The notes beneath the pieces were generated by a model that had not been told where the DNA came from, made no database searches, and saw nothing but the letters and a program-made list of their open reading frames with translations. A DNA stretch of 64,000 nt. Source: Adiantum capillus-veneris. Taxonomy: Eukaryota > Streptophyta > Polypodiopsida > Polypodiales > Pteridaceae. The stretch is from the NCBI GenBank assembly GCA_014529385.2, contig CM043943.1, positions 98,702,855 to 98,766,854 of the forward strand, read 5' to 3'. The translations under genes and the position numbers were made by a program. This document shows, in pieces, positions 42,981 through 54,545 of this stretch (its first letter is position 1; each line of letters starts with the position of its first letter).

Positions 42981-44571
42981 TTAGATCGGATAAAATGATG
43001 GTGCAGGTTCAACAAGGGGATGTTGGACAAGGTTAGGGTCTATCTTTAAATGTTCTTTGAAAAATATCCATACGTCAGATGCATTTCTTCTTTGTTCCCA
43101 CTCTTTTAACTTCATCCAATAATCTACTTTAATCCGAATAGCCCTCATAACATCTTCGTTCGAGTGGTGAAAAACTTCTTTTAGAAAATAAACTTTTCTG
43201 GCTGCACTCCAAAAATCTGTCAGCATGTCGAATAGATAACCCAATGCATAAATGTCGCTCGCTTTTGTGTATGCATCTGTGCACCATGGATCATATAGTT
43301 ATGGAGCAATCCACGGTCGCTTAGCCATCTCTGCATCCCCTGCTCTCTGTGCCTCCAAAATTGTAGAGTCTGATTGTGCACTTGGATGCAGATAATTAAT
43401 TGTTGCGCACTTAGCTGGCGTTCTGAGTATCATCCCCCAATCAATGATGCCGATGCGGAGTTTATTTGTGCGAGTAAAGTTCAACATTATGTTGAACAGG
43501 TGCAAGCCACTGTGCACTATCCCGGCCGAGTGGGCAGCCGTAACGCCATCGATTAAGGCGTGACAAATGACTGGCATCTGCTCAATCACTGCGTTGATTT
43601 GCGTCGTGTCTATCTCTTGTACATGAAGATTTGCTGCATGCAATGACCTCCAACCGTGTTGTAGCCTGTGCATGTGTCGTTTGAACAATCCGTGAGTGAA
43701 TGGTAAGCGGCACATCATGTCGTCCACAGTACCCCCAATGTAGTATGGGAATATTGTGATCCAAGGAGCTTCGGTAGTAAAGTCAATGTACCTTGCAATG
43801 GAGGGGTGAAGCGTTTGCATTCCTTACTCTGTCTTAAAGCTGTCAAATTTTGCCTCACTTCCTCCTTTGTAGCATTTTTCCACATATGGAATGTGATCTA
43901 GAAAAAAAGAGATGCCTTTGATGGTGTACAATGTGCACACACCAAAGGAGCCTGCTCCAACCCCCATACCTTCAACCAAGGCTTTTTGAGGGATGCCGAC
44001 AAGATGAGTGCACGTGGCATTCAAAGCCGTGCACATGATTGTGCCATTGCCGTTGGCATCGGATCGACCTCCCAAAGCTGCTTGCACATCTTGGGCCATT
44101 TTCAATCTCTTTGGTAAGGTTGCTTAGTCCTGCGCTTTCACACGCTTCATCTTTACCTTCTGTTCCTCCCACAATTTATCCCATAGCTCTAATTTTGACA
44201 TGTCGCAGGTAGGAGGGATGTGTTCCTTTAAGTCTCTGTAACATACTTTCATATTGCTCAACACTGTCCTAGCCTTGTGGTGGGGTCAAATTCTTGAATC
44301 CCTGCTGGAATCAACAACTCGTATTGGCCTTCACCTCACAGCCTGCGCTCTGTGTTCTCCCATATAGCACTAGTGAGGTCTTTGATGAAGACATCGCTTT
44401 CACTAATCTGTTGTATGCGACCATCTGCACATGATGAGTTTGCCAAATGCATTCTTTACGATTGGTACGCATAATACTTTTCTTTTGATCTGGCGTTATA
44501 TTTGCACTGGACAATAAAAAAGAGCATATCAAATACAAATTCATGGTTGCGAATGGCACTAACACTCTCAC
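42981..44571 (-). pseudogene. Protein-kinase-like gene, decayed
   Basis: Minus strand. From 44105 to 42981 one frame is interrupted by only two stops (43822-43824 and about 43299). It shows a glycine loop (GVGAGSFGVCTLY, 43964-43926), a helix, then VHSGLHLFNIML (about 43517-43482) where kinases have H-x-D-x-x-x-x-N, and IIDWG (about 43445-43434) in place of D-F-G. The C-lobe has ASDIYALGYLFDMLTD. Catalytic Asp is Gly here, so the copy would be inactive. Upstream (44571-44110) are frames with TPDQKKSIM and ELWDKLWEEQKVKM, perhaps its N-terminus. It matches no retrotransposon gene and is the only host-like or cargo-like coding remnant I can name. Confidence 0.6.
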
Positions 44572-44899
44572 ACTATTTCAGGCAAACCCTTAACCACGAC
44601 TTGAAGACTTTAAGAAATGTGCAAGGAAATATTGATATAAATTGAAAACAATCTTCACTTAAAATTGCAATCTATTACACGTGTAAAATGCAGATCAAAC
44701 AAGTGGTTTATAAGAATTTAATCTAGATCAAACAATACATGTGAACAATCTGGCACATTTCAACATATATTGAATTTTTAACTTATATTCTGTGCGCACA
44801 TACTAGTTCAAACAAAGCACACCCCGACTTAAAGACTTCAAAAATATATAAAACATTGGAAGTATATAAATCAAGCTAGAAAATTGCAAAGAATGTCTT
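44572..44899. other. AT-rich spacer
   Basis: No ORF or motif recognised. Confidence 0.5.
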
Positions 44900-45223
44900 G
44901 CTCTTTAAAAAGATAGAAATAAACATTTAACATGCAAATTGTGTTCACACACTTTTTTACATAGAATTTATGTAAATGCAGCATTCAAAATAGTGATGAT
45001 AATTGATGCTCTTTAAAAAGATACTAAAACATATTTAACATGTAAATTGTGTGTAATTTCTTTTTTACAGAGAATTTATGTAAATGAAGCATTAAAAATA
45101 GCGATAATACTTGAGGTCCTTTAAAAAGATAAAAATGAATATTTAACATGCAAATTGTGTGCAACTACTTTTTTGCATATAATTTATGTAAATGTAGCAT
45201 TTCAAATAGCAATGATTGATGAA
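44900..45223. repeat. 108-bp tandem repeat, three copies
   Basis: Units begin at 44900, 45008 and 45116 with G(C/T)(T/C)CTTTAAAAAGATA and share ATTTAACATG(C/T)AAATTGTGTG and GAATTTATGTAAATG. The exact 108-bp spacing twice in a row supports a true tandem array. The unit is AT-rich. Confidence 0.9.
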
Positions 45224-45326
45224 TAAAGCATTCTTTGAATATGATTAGCTAGTATATAATTTCATATGGGAACTTAAAAACAACAAAATCAAACAATTCA
45301 AACATTTGTATATGAAATACTCTTCA

Positions 45327-45720
45327 CTGTCGCGTTACCAACCAAGTCTTTCATTTACTTAATACTTAAAAAATTAACTACACATGCACATATAAATTAT
45401 ATGACGTTCGTACGGCCGGGTTAACGGCATGAACGCCACATTTATGCAAAAACAAATGCTTCTAACAAACAAAACTCTATTAGCCGCGTTATCGATCAAG
45501 TGCCGCCCGAATCTAAGGATAAATAATGGCTTGCATACGAACATCATATAGCTATGTTATCGATTGATGCCCATATGTTTTTTGGGAAAGGAAAAGGAAA
45601 ATTGACTTACCATAAGGATACTAGATTCGCCGCGTTACCGACATAGTACCCAGACAGTAAGCCAATACTTACCACACGGACACCATCTTCCCCGCGTCAC
45701 CGAAGTGATGCCCCCGTGGT
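45327..45720. repeat. Irregular array of CGCGTTACCGA-like motifs
   Basis: Five related phrases are seen: TCGCGTTACCAACC (about 45332), CCGCGTTATCGATC (about 45484), CTATGTTATCGATTG (about 45552), CCGCGTTACCGACA (about 45631) and CCGCGTCACCGAAG (about 45692). Several are followed by (A/G)TG(C/A)CCC. Spacing varies from about 60 to 150 bp. Confidence 0.6.
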
Positions 45721-45914
45721 AAGCATTGTTTCGTAGAATAGCTTATGCACACACTCCCATTGTGTGGTAAGGTACCTTATGACTACCGTGCAATACGACA
45801 AAAGGCACGCTACCACACAACGCATACACACACATGACACATATCCCGGATCGTGTGGTCAAGTACTCAGCTATACTGCCGCACACTACGATGCAGAGCA
45901 CGCTCCCACACGAC
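45668..45914. repeat. Cluster of TACCACAC/GTGTGGTA motifs in alternating orientation
   Basis: CTTACCACACGG (45668), CCCGTGGTAAGC (45713), GTGTGGTAAGG (45762), GCTACCACACAAC (45809), CGTGTGGTCAAG (45852), CTGCCGCACACTAC (45876) and CTCCCACACGACC (45902). Both orientations occur within about 250 bp, as in subterminal regions of DNA transposons. No terminal inverted repeat was confirmed. Confidence 0.55.
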
Positions 45915-45961
45915 CCCCTCTCTCCCTCTCTCCTCTCTCCTCTTGACGTACCTGCAAAGGT

Positions 45962-45965
<4 letters not shown>

Positions 45966-46030
<65 letters not shown>
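45966..46030. repeat. (CT)n-(CA)n compound microsatellite
   Basis: About 28 bp CT followed by about 38 bp CA. Confidence 0.95.
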
Positions 46031-46034
<4 letters not shown>

Positions 46035-46078
46035 ATGAAACAAAGAAATAATACCCAACGAGCCCGATCCGGCACGTA

Positions 46079-47819
46079 TATAATGGAAATTGCCTATGAA
46101 CTTTGGAAGTAGCGGAATTAGGAAATTAGGTGAAGCACTTTTAAGAGATTACTTTGTGAGCATAGCGGGTGAACTTAGTTGATGGTAGCAACATAAACAT
46201 GGTACTTAGTTAACTTGGCATGAACAATACTTTTGCAAGAGAGAGAGAGATTTTAGAGAACATGACAATAGTTGAGGACCGGATTCATATGGAGCCGGTC
46301 CCCCCTCCAATAGGCATTTGTATTATAGTTTCTCCCATCAAGAGAGACTTGGTATAATAAAATCTTTGTGTTCCTTGTGACCTAGGTGATGCATTGAAGA
46401 TGGAAAGCCTCATGCATCACAAACATAACATAAACTTGAAGAAATCATTAACTATCCCAAGCCTCAATCCCAAGGCCTCAAACACCTTTGAAGGTGGAGA
46501 GAGCTAGCGGGGAATGAGGATAAGGAAGAGGAAGAAGAAACATTCCATACGAGAAAGAAGTAGTTCCTCACTTATCATTACTCTTCTTGCTAGCATACAT
46601 AATAGCATAGTATTGGAGATGGAGAAGATGGAAAGCTTAAGCATTGAAGCATGGCTCTTGGTTGGATTTGCATTCCATAGCCAAGAGTGTTGGTGTAGGC
46701 TTTCACTCTCACAAGCGTGGAGAAGGAGCTGGTGCTCCTCAACTTTCACCAAGTGAGAATGGTGTCTCAAATGAGTGTGTGTGATGGTGTATATCCCCCT
46801 AGCACCCCCCCTCCTTGCTTTGGGCGAGTGGAGACTTTTCCACATGCTGCAGGCTCATTGGACCCCTCTCCCTCTGGCCAATCACATGTAGCATGCAGTC
46901 AAGTACATGGGTAGACTTTTGACAAGTGTTCTCCTTACCCCTTAGAGAGAGAGAGCTTGAAAATATATAGATATTTGTTAGATGGAAGTAGAAGCTCATT
47001 GGACCTCTCTTTAGCCCAACCAATAGCATTCAAGCACACCATGTGGTTAAGCTTAGTGAGAGTCTGACATGTGTCCCATTTGCTCTTTTAGAATTCCCTT
47101 AACTTTGAGATTTTTATGCATAGGAATTTTCTCAAGCAACTTCCTCATTAAGTGAGTAGGTTCTCTTTTTGACTCAAGCATCTTACCCCCCATGCATAGG
47201 AAGCTTCTCAAGCAACTTCCTCATTAAATGTGACAAGTACCTCAAGTACCTTAGTCATCAAGCATGACAAGCACCTTAGGTGGAGTTCCCACCTCAAGCA
47301 CAACCCTAGCTTGCCTAAGTTTAGGTCAGGTTCCCACCTCAAGCACAGCCCTAGCTTGCCTAAGTTTAGATCGGGTTCCCACCTCAAGCACAACCCTAGC
47401 TTGCTTAAGGTTCCCACCTCAAGCACATCCCTAGCTTGCCTAAGTTTAGGTCGGGTTCCCACCTCAAGCACATCCCTAGCTTGTTTAAGGTTCCCACCTC
47501 AAGCACAACCCTAGTTTGTTTAAGGTTCCCACCTCAAGCACAACCCTAGCTTGCTTAAGGTCAAAAGGACTTTTAACACTAACCATTGGAGGTCTTTAAT
47601 GAAGCTAACCCTAAGGTCTTTTAAGCTTCATTAGTTAACCTTGCTGTTTGACAGACCATCTCTCATTTGGGCCCCTTTACCATTGTCCCCGTGTTGAGAT
47701 AGATCCGTAAGCACATGTCTATATTCTAACCCTTGTTCCCGTTTATTATCCCATAACAAATTATCAGTTTAATATGAGAAAATCATTTGGGTGGATTAGA
47801 TACTAGATATTTGATGACA
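46079..47819 (-). mobile_element. Solo LTR of the 57-63 kb gypsy family
   Basis: On the minus strand it starts TGTCATCAAATATC and ends TTTCCATTATA, aligning with the 3' LTR at 62281-63795 (TGTCATAAAATGTAA to TTTTCATTACA). Flanks are ACGTA (46074-46078) and CCGTA (47820-47824), matching at four of five bases, which fits a 5-bp target duplication. No internal region is attached, so it arose by LTR-LTR recombination. It is about 1741 bp, longer than the 1515-bp homologue because of an internal minisatellite. Confidence 0.85.
47285..47560. repeat. Minisatellite with 45-bp and 35-bp units inside the solo LTR
   Basis: GTTCCCACCTCAAGCAC recurs at 47285, 47330, 47375, 47410, 47455, 47490 and 47525. 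Spacings are 45, 45, 35, 45, 35 and 35 bp. Long units carry CCTAAGTTTAG(G/A)TCGG, short ones lack it. The related LTR at 62281 has only one recognisable phrase (about 62555-62590). Confidence 0.9.
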
Positions 47820-48471
47820 CCGTATATATATAATTTTGCGAGCCCGGCGGGCTTTGTTATTTTTCCGACGGGGAAGCAGGGAAAACGTACAAGCCCGTCG
47901 GGCCCGCAAGGAAAATGGAAAAGCCTGACGGGATTTTAGTGGGTTTTCAAGTCGCCCTAAACCGGATTCTTTGTGATCATGTTAAGTGTAATCATGTAAA
48001 TGTGTCAATAAGACCTTGTGATCACATAAAATTTGTGGTAATTCCGTAAATATTAAATCCCTGCCGAAATAACCAATTCAATAGCAGGTTGCTGACCTTC
48101 CTAGGCATTTCAAGCATCTACAAAATCCTCCCACAAACACTCTTTTATGATATTTGCAGCATCCATCAAGGAAAGATCAACATGTTTCCTATGCTCATAT
48201 ATAGATTCTTCTGCCATGACCAACCAATAGCGCACTTCTACACACAAAGGTCTACTTTAATCAAACATAATTGCTTGAAACCCACTAGACGATCACTCAC
48301 TTTTCTTGATTTGTTAGTCTTTCTCTGTACAAAACCACAAAACTATACATAAATGAGTCTCTGCTCTACAAAATTTTGAACAAAAGAGTGTACCACAAAG
48401 GCTAATGAAGATACTTATGAAACCCAAATCACTGCAACAAAATTTCACTGGAGAGCTGACCAAAGGTGGAG
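47820..48471. other. Spacer with GC palindromes
   Basis: Near the left edge are GAGCCCGGCGGGCTT (47840-47854), AAGCCCGTCGGGCCCGC (47891-47907) and AAGCCTGACGGGAT (47931-47944), three related GC-rich palindromic phrases in 105 bp. The rest shows nothing recognisable. Confidence 0.5.
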
Positions 48472-48649
48472 CAAAACTCTACACTGTCTAATTCCCAGCG
48501 CACTTAAATTGTAGCTAGAGTAGCAGATGACCAACACACACACACCCTAGCTGGTGCACAAAACTCTACACTGTCTAATTCCCAGCGCACTAAAATTGTA
48601 GCTAGAGTAGCAGATGACCAACACACACCCACACACCCTAGCTGGTGCA
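48472..48649. repeat. About 87-bp tandem duplication
   Basis: CAAAACTCTACACTGTCTAA starts at 48472 and 48559. Both copies contain CCAGCGCACT(T/A)AAATTG and TAGCTAGAGTAGCAGATGACC and end at CTAGCTGGTGCA. The copies differ by a (CA)n length change and one substitution, so this is recent. Confidence 0.9.
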
Positions 48650-49073
48650 CAAAACTTGTAACAGGAGTGCAAAATGTAGACTGGCAGATGAAAGCAAATA
48701 TGTAGGTCATGCAAGGCATCAACAGATGGCAGCGCATGCAAAATCTAAAAATGGGCTGCTCCCAATGATAAGAGGCTCAGCAGAAGAGCGCCAGTATCTA
48801 CACACACACACACACACTGTGGTACTTAAAGAAGTTTCTTGTTTATTTTTTAACTCTTGTAGCTTCACCTGCACACCATGGGACTCGGCCCGTCTCTAAT
48901 ACTTGCAAATACGGATTCTTTCCTAAGTAGTTTAGTACCCTATAGCTAAAACCTGTCGTGAAGGCGCAGGGGCTTTCTCTCTGCAAGCATAGGTGGCTTT
49001 GCTATAACGTAATGGAGTCGTTTCACTTATGTTGATTCTGCTCATTATTACGATTTGGCGGCCCACCTCCCTC

Positions 49074-49118
49074 CTCTATATAAAGAGGTGAGGGCACTTC
49101 TCGGGCCCTCACTTAGCT
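49074..49118 (+). promoter_or_regulatory. TATA box followed by a stem-loop, module 1
   Basis: CTATATAAAG (49077-49086), then GTGAGGGC-ACTTCTCGG-GCCCTCAC, an 8-bp perfect stem, then TTAG. A TATA box at this spacing from a potential transcript start is typical of plant promoters and of LTR promoters. Confidence 0.45.
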
Positions 49119-51338
49119 TTGTTTGTTGTTCTGCCTATAAAGATTTGTGTTGTGTTTGACATTGAAGCATGGAGCTCACTACAACTGACACACAGGTCGG
49201 CCACCTTGCCCATGTGTATTTCTTTGCAGGTTTTTAAAAAAGGGGGAGCATTGTTTACTTTGAAGTAACTGTTGTAGAGGGTGTTTAATATTAAGCATGG
49301 TGTTTTTGCTCTAAACCTAGTTGTGATCCTCCATGGTTGGGAGCATATATAGAAAATCATGCTATGTCATGGTGATTGTGGTAAGTCGTGGGTGCTGAAA
49401 GAGGTAAAGGTGTCATTCTTATTCACTGTTTGCCAATGGGATGAGGTTTACACAGGCCTTTTGAAAGAGGGCTCTTTTCTGCCGCTTTGTTGAACGTGAC
49501 TCTATTTCCTGAGAGTAACTAAGCCTACCTTGGTGGCCTAATGGGCTTCAGCATACCGCGTGGATTAATTAATACTGTCGTTTTTTTAGCTACTGGTCGT
49601 AAACAATTTTTTTCTATCATCCGGGTATGGATTACCAACTGCTAAACCTCTTGATAAATTTTTGTCAACAACTGGTTTGAGTGTGTGACTACTCTACCTT
49701 AGCAATGGTTTGTCCTTTTGGGATTGCTGTTGCGTTGCCTTGCTTGGCAAAACTTTCTCGATGGTAATCTGACACAGTGAAGGGCCTACTGATGACCTGT
49801 TAGTAAATAAACTCTGTAATCATGCTGGGTATATGTATTTACTTAAGGGGGTCGAGTTTTCTAGATTACTATGCTCTAGTTTCTGGAATGTTTTGAGCTG
49901 GGTTGCACCATCCGGTTGGTCCTACTACCTTATGGACTAGGTTAAGCTATACATTGCATTGCCTAAAAACACATAGACTGTTGGCTAGCTTTGTTGTTCT
50001 CTATCCATCTGCGCTATAGTTCTAAATAATGTTGGGCCTTTTTGCTTACCATGGCTGCACTTAGACTATAATGTATTCATTTAGGATGTATTTACTTGGA
50101 CAGATGGTACTCCTCTCATAAACTTTGAGTACTGACGTGATTTTAAAACACGGTAAATAACATGACATATGTTGGCTCATAAAATGGGGTATTTTTTGGA
50201 TTCCATGAAAGAGAAAATATGGGTAGGTGATAGAGGATTTTTCAAAGTCCATTCTACCATAATGGACTCCTGACCTGGATTTTTTTGACTAAAGTTTGAG
50301 AACTTGAAAAAGTAAAATTATTTTGAGGAAAACTTATCATTTATACTACATTTGATTGGGTTTTTAGAACTAATAAAAATGACTTCAAAATAATGGTGGA
50401 TTCAGACACTTGGATTAGAAGGGGTGATGGCCTTCTAATCAAAATGATGCTCTTTAAAACGTAGTGCTTTTTAAAAAAAAAGGGGATAATAATAACATTT
50501 TTTCCTAAAATTTATAAACTTAGCTTGGTAAGGTTGAAAAAGAAGTTTGTAAGATGGACATGGATAACAACTGGTATAGTCTTTTGATACCTGTAAAACA
50601 CATCCAAAGCTAACTGAATTGTTGTCTTGTTTGGATGGATGCAGGTAAGGACTCTATCTTGTCTTGGAGGGTTTTTTTTAGCTTTGGCAAGCTGTCCTAC
50701 ACTGGATTACAGTTTCACTTACTACTTGGGAAGTTCTTGTGTTACTTTGTATACTGGAATGAGGCTTCATTCTTACAAACATTGTACAAAATAATTCTAA
50801 GACTGAATTGGTTTTGTACTTATCATTTCATTTCTTCCAAAGCCAGTTGTCTTTTGAATTTAAAAGTTCATTTATGTCATATTATTTATGGTAAAACAAC
50901 TACACACACACACACACACATATGCTGTTGTTTATATGCAATCTAACTCATTTTGGTATATGGGAGTGGCTTGTTGCCACTTCCTAGGTATATATAGCTG
51001 GCGACTGGCTCAGTAACTAGTATTGGCCTGGGAAGGATCTTATGATTATGGTTTGAATTCACTAGGTGACTTTCTAATGTGGGAAATTAGTGGGTGGATT
51101 CTTAATGTACGGTACCTAACACTTTAGAGGGAGTTAAGTGGGATAGTGGGGTTTGAGTTGACTGGCCTGACTTTGTATAACCTTGTCTTCATCCGCTTGA
51201 TGACGCGGTGGCACACTTTTGGCGGTGTCTGCTCTCTAGCTCTGTGTGTGTGTGTGTACAAGGCGGTGCCGATGGCTCTTCTCCCTCATGAAGATCGGAC
51301 CCGCCATACTGTTGTGGAAGGAATTGGCTACTGGCACC

Positions 51339-51371
51339 GTCCCCTATAAAAGGTGAGCTTCTTAGCTCACT
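51339..51371 (+). promoter_or_regulatory. TATA box followed by a stem-loop, module 2
   Basis: CCCCTATAAAAGG, then GTGAGC-TTCTTA-GCTCAC (6-bp stem, extendable to 7), then TTAG. The layout matches module 1 at 49074, 2.26 kb upstream. Confidence 0.45.
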
Positions 51372-51398
51372 TAGAATTGGTACCTATGTGCTTCTGTG

Positions 51399-51429
<31 letters not shown>

Positions 51430-52244
51430 AGTGAAGGGTTGTTTGTACCTTTGGATTATGAGGCTTCGCCAGCAAGGGTTTGTATTGTTAGAGTGTTTGT
51501 CTTATGGAAAATGGCAAAGACAATCAACCTATTGTGGAGCTGGCTGCTCCGACTCAATCTCAGGTGACTTAAGATATTGCTATGGAACTACTGTCTGAGC
51601 TTCACGGATGTGTTGTCATTCACTTTTGATATAGGACTCATACATATCTTGGCTATACTAAGTCAAAGTATGAATGTTATATGGTTGGAAACTTCTACTG
51701 ACCCTTTGGTATCACTGCTTATTACCTCTCCTTTCGAATTTAGGGAATTCTTTAATATATGTCTACTACTGACATGTCATAGGCATGTATATGAGCAGTG
51801 AAATACTTTGAAAGGTTTTATACTTTCTTCAATTCAGGTTAATGGTTGCCTTGAGATTTTTTTGGCTAAGAAAGTAATAGAAGTTTTTTCTTACAACTTG
51901 GTGGATGACCCTATATTATATGGTAGGTATTGGCTTACTTTTGAGAGGTTTAAGATAGGTAGGCCTGGTCTATTTTATTGGGGCAGCTACTGTGATTATT
52001 TTTCTAATGAGGTGCCTCTGGGGTTTGTTATTGAGCTTGTCTTTCTTGCTCAGATATGGTCATGAAACGAAGCTATCCTTGTTGATTGTTGTGTGATAGA
52101 TCTTTGGCAAAGATCTTGCACAGAATATAAGCATGATGTTTTTTATGATAGTTGGAATATCGACTAACTTTGACATCTCTGTTAACTTAAACATGTACTT
52201 CTATCTAAGGATTGGGCTTGAACCTGGTACCTATAACTAGTCCT

Positions 52245-52320
52245 ACCTTATAGCTACTCATGTGGCCGAATATGGTTGTGAATGGTTACCTTATAGTTGC
52301 TCATGTGGCCGAATATGGTT
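52245..52320. repeat. 43-bp tandem duplication
   Basis: ACCTTATAG(C/T)T(A/G)CTCATGTGG and CCGAATATGGTT occur at 52245-52277 and 52288-52320. Confidence 0.85.
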
Positions 52321-53100
52321 TCTTATTACATCAATTTTATGTTATTTAATGGGCCCTGGTGGCACACTCACATAGCCTCTGGGACAACTGAGCATTCATA
52401 CTTACTACCCTTTATGTGGTTTTTTTATTCCATCTAGGAAGGTGTAGTACATACTTACTAACATCTCTTTGTGTTACAAGTGACTCCAAAGTATCGATTC
52501 ACTGCATGTATGAGCACTATTATTGACTAGAAAAAATAGCAGCAATTAATGCCAAACTCTGTAAAGTTAAGAAACAGGCATATGTGGCCCACTTCCATGC
52601 TAAAAAGCCTCATAAAACTCGTATCCGGCCTTATCTGATGAGAGCTTGCAAAGCAAAAGGGGCTCCACATGGTTTCCCTGCAACCCCTTGTAAAAGAAAC
52701 CATCTCTGAATATATGTTATGGTTAGCTTTACCTTTCTTACTATTTGTCTTTGAAAGCAATCTAGTTGGGTGACATCCATAACATGTGGGATACCTATGC
52801 ATCACATGCATACGGTGCCAATGCTAACTATATGTTGTGTTGTTTCCATGGGTGCACGTGAGGGTTACCTTCTCAACTATGATTTTCAAAGTTCCTTGGC
52901 TTGAAGATGGTGGACTTATATATCTTCAGGCTCTTGATTCTCTTATACTTGTGTATAAAGACTGTTTTGTACTATGAATGGGAATTATACCACCTTTTCA
53001 TTGACATAGTTTCTAGTGTCTTTTGTAATTTGTAAGGATTCTTTGGTGTATATGTTATATTGTTATTGGAACACACACACACACATATATCACCTCTAAT

Positions 53101-53102
<2 letters not shown>

Positions 53103-53146
<44 letters not shown>

Positions 53147-53266
53147 CTTCTACCATCACCTTGCTTAACTGCATCCCTCTCCTACACCCTTCCTTCTTGT
53201 TTCTTCCTTCATCCCTTTCTTTAGAAAGATCTAACTCCCATGATGTCCCCTTCCTCCTTCCCTCTC

Positions 53267-53321
<55 letters not shown>

Positions 53322-53326
53322 ATGGC

Positions 53327-53368
<42 letters not shown>
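53103..53368. repeat. (CT)n, (GT)n and (GA)n microsatellites
   Basis: CT at about 53103-53143, GT at about 53274-53319 and GA at about 53328-53367, with unique DNA between. Confidence 0.95.
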
Positions 53369-53371
<3 letters not shown>

Positions 53372-53579
53372 CATTATCATCCTCAGAGGTCAAATATGAC
53401 ATATGAGACCAAAGTTACATCTGATGTAGTATGTGTGGGGCTGATGAGTGATTCTCGATGCTCCAAGATTGTGGCAATGAGAGCCGCAATGGAGAGCCCA
53501 CATTGTGGCTGAGGGAGGAAAGTGTGTAGGTCTAAGTCATGGCTAAAAATGTGAGGGAAGCAAGTTCGGATGTGACCAA

Positions 53580-54545
53580 AAGCTGAGCACTCTAGTAGTG
53601 TGTGGTACTCAGACTTTCAAACTTGCATTGAGCACAATGTGCACAATCAATTTGACTCTTCTTTATTTCCCCAACGCCCCGTCTCGCATCAAAATAAGTG
53701 GGAGCTAAGCCGAATGGCTGCGATAGTGCGTATTGCTGATAAGGGGATAGGCTCAAGCGTGTAACGATGAGTACATTTTCCTCTTTTAGCGAAGAACATG
53801 GTTTTGTAGTTGGGGGCAATATGCGTGGTGTAATGCATGAAGCGTGACCCATCGAATTACTCCCAAGCCGTAATATTGTAGAAAAGCTTCATTCACTTGG
53901 GGGTCTATTGAGGCTTTATGTAGCAAATGTAACGCATCCCATCTCCCAAACCACTTCTTTATGTCTTGCATCCATCCCGTGCTAAGATCTTGCTTTTATA
54001 TGTCTTTTGAACTTTTTTGTTTACTTCCCATGAAATTGTAGGAAGTCGATGTGAGGGGTTTTGATGCATCTTTATCATGTACTCCACAACCCTTTCCATG
54101 CTCGTGATCTCAATTGGCAGAGATCCACACTCAAGAAGTAAAGCAGATATGGTGTTTGTGTCTTAACTTGGAGAAAGTTTGTAAGAAAATGCTTTTGGAC
54201 ATTCTCAAACTCTTTCCAAGTTGACTTTGAGATGCTCCCACCCCACACTTCAACTCCACAAAGAAGAACCGGATTCACCAATGTGTCAAAAAGGTACTTC
54301 TTGAGAATCGAACACTTGATGTTTCCCGCATTACACATGTTCTCAAATGCATAATACACTCTCTTTTCGGCTTCCAAATGACGCATAGCACACATTCATG
54401 CCACTTGTGATTGGCCAAAACCTCAAGGCTAAGGTACTTAAAGCTCTCAACAATTTCAATTGTCTTATTGTTGTACACAATGCATGGCTTCTCTTTATGG
54501 TTCATTTTCACAAGCATATCCTTGCAACGATATCAAGTATGCCAT
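53580..54545 (-). pseudogene. LINE reverse-transcriptase C-terminal remnant
   Basis: Minus strand. In order: KEKPCIVYNNKTIEIVESFK, then YLSLEVLANHKWHEC, a frame change, RRLEAEK-like RHLEAEKRVYYAFENM, LLCGVEVWGGSISKSTW and ENVQKHFLTNFLQVK. These are the RT thumb and connector of LINEs. The downstream tail (53971-53592) includes CAHCAQCKFES, a possible C-terminal Cys knuckle. The RT core is absent and frames are broken. It is a different LINE family from 10246-12371. Confidence 0.75.

Larger units (their letters stand above)
48650..53102. other. Low-repeat region without recognised gene
   Basis: About 4.4 kb with ordinary base composition, few microsatellites (CA at 48797-48817, CA at 50902-50922, GT at 51399-51426) and no transposon protein. 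ORFs are short and lack motifs. There are two TATA-plus-stem-loop modules. It could hold non-coding exons, a non-autonomous retroelement or simple intergenic DNA. Confidence 0.4.

Noticed and set aside
47285-47560. CRISPR-like array
   Set aside because: Spacing is 35 or 45 bp with no unique spacers, and the surroundings are a plant LTR. It is a minisatellite.
48650-53102. Intron-containing host gene
   Set aside because: AG/GT sites and TATA boxes occur, but no chain of exons with coding-like sequence could be assembled by eye. Transcript evidence would be needed.
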